Assembly (NCBI GenBank): GCA_934370915.1
Contig: CAKRNI010000191.1
Span: 1 to 5,057, forward strand
Origin: an uncultured Lachnospiraceae bacterium
GTDB taxonomy: Bacteria; Bacillota; Clostridia; Lachnospirales; Lachnospiraceae
DNA: 5,057 nucleotides
Reading direction: 5' to 3'
Positions 4,930-5,057 of the stretch are shown one piece after another. The position numbers were made by a program, and so were the translations under genes. The notes under the pieces are model-generated. The model saw only the letters and a list, made by a program, of their open reading frames with translations. It did not search any database and had not been told where the DNA came from. How positions within the stretch are numbered: position 1 is the stretch's first letter; each line of letters opens with the position of its first letter.

Positions 4930-5057
4930 ATGATTAACGAAAAGAGACTGCTCGACACATTCATTGGCTACGCGATGATTGACAGCGAGACAAAGAATGA
5001 GAAAGCGATGGGGGAAAAGTTAGTTGAGGATCTGAAGGCACTCGGTCTGGAAGTAAA
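4930..5057 (+). CDS. M20-family metallopeptidase (peptidase T-like), N-terminal part (partial)
   Basis: Only the first 42 codons are in the window; the gene runs off the right edge. The translation begins MINEKRLLDTFIGYAMIDSE and continues with TKNEKAMGEKLVEDLKALGLEV. This is the standard opening of M20 aminopeptidases of the peptidase T / PepT-like branch: a helix 'R-L-L-x-x-F', then 'I-D-S-E-T/S-x-N-E' and a second helix ending 'L-x-x-L-G-L-E-V'. Zinc ligands and catalytic residues of this family come later and are not visible. AGGAGG (4915-4920) lies 9 nt before the ATG. M20 enzymes are cytoplasmic two-zinc hydrolases that cleave peptides or amide-linked amino acids; AbgA and AbgB, partners of AbgT in E. 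coli, belong to the same superfamily. Exact substrate and subfamily cannot be set from this fragment. Confidence 0.8.
   Translation, partial: MINEKRLLDTFIGYAMIDSETKNEKAMGEKLVEDLKALGLEV

Noticed and set aside
4875..4937. 20-codon open frame ending over the peptidase start codon
   Set aside because: The overlap ATGATTAA could suggest translational coupling, but the upstream sequence is a poor ribosome site and the peptidase has its own good AGGAGG site.

Overview
The window looks like a piece of a Gram-positive Clostridia chromosome, most likely Lachnospiraceae or a close relative. This is inferred from AGGAGG-type ribosome sites in front of every complete gene, AT-rich intergenic regions around moderate-GC genes, sigma-A-like promoters, and the gene families present. 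No RNA gene, insertion sequence, phage gene or CRISPR array was seen.

Layout from left to right: (1) the 3' end of a plus-strand gene of the C-GCAxxG-C-C putative redox-protein family (1-212); (2) a terminator (272-305) serving a minus-strand AbgT-family transporter gene (355-1893); (3) a 382-bp divergent intergenic region with a weak minus promoter, a palindrome, a plus promoter and a structured leader; (4) a plus-strand gene for a membrane-anchored NERD-like protein (2276-2902); (5) a strong bidirectional terminator (2920-2955); (6) a second minus-strand AbgT-family gene (2985-4529); (7) a 400-bp divergent intergenic region with a good minus promoter, a palindrome and a plus promoter; (8) the first 42 codons of a plus-strand M20-type metallopeptidase (4930 to the window end).

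The two transporters are paralogues. A hand-made ungapped alignment gives about 354 identical residues of 504 (about 70%), with no indel after the first ten residues. Both keep the residues I recall as substrate-pocket residues of the AbgT structures YdaH and MtrF. AbgT proteins import p-aminobenzoyl-glutamate or related peptide-like compounds, or export sulfonamide-like compounds. In E. coli, abgT sits with M20-family hydrolase genes (abgA, abgB). The M20 peptidase reading head-to-head from the second transporter therefore suggests an uptake-and-hydrolysis pair. The NERD-like protein has no obvious link to transport, and its nuclease-like motif looks degenerate.

The most interesting unexplained signal is that the two plus-strand promoter/leader regions, in front of unrelated genes, share several short blocks in the same order. 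They lie next to duplicated transporter genes, which suggests that the divergent control region was duplicated too, or that the two plus-strand genes share a promoter class. I see no convincing novel defence or mobile system here; most of the window is ordinary chromosomal content.
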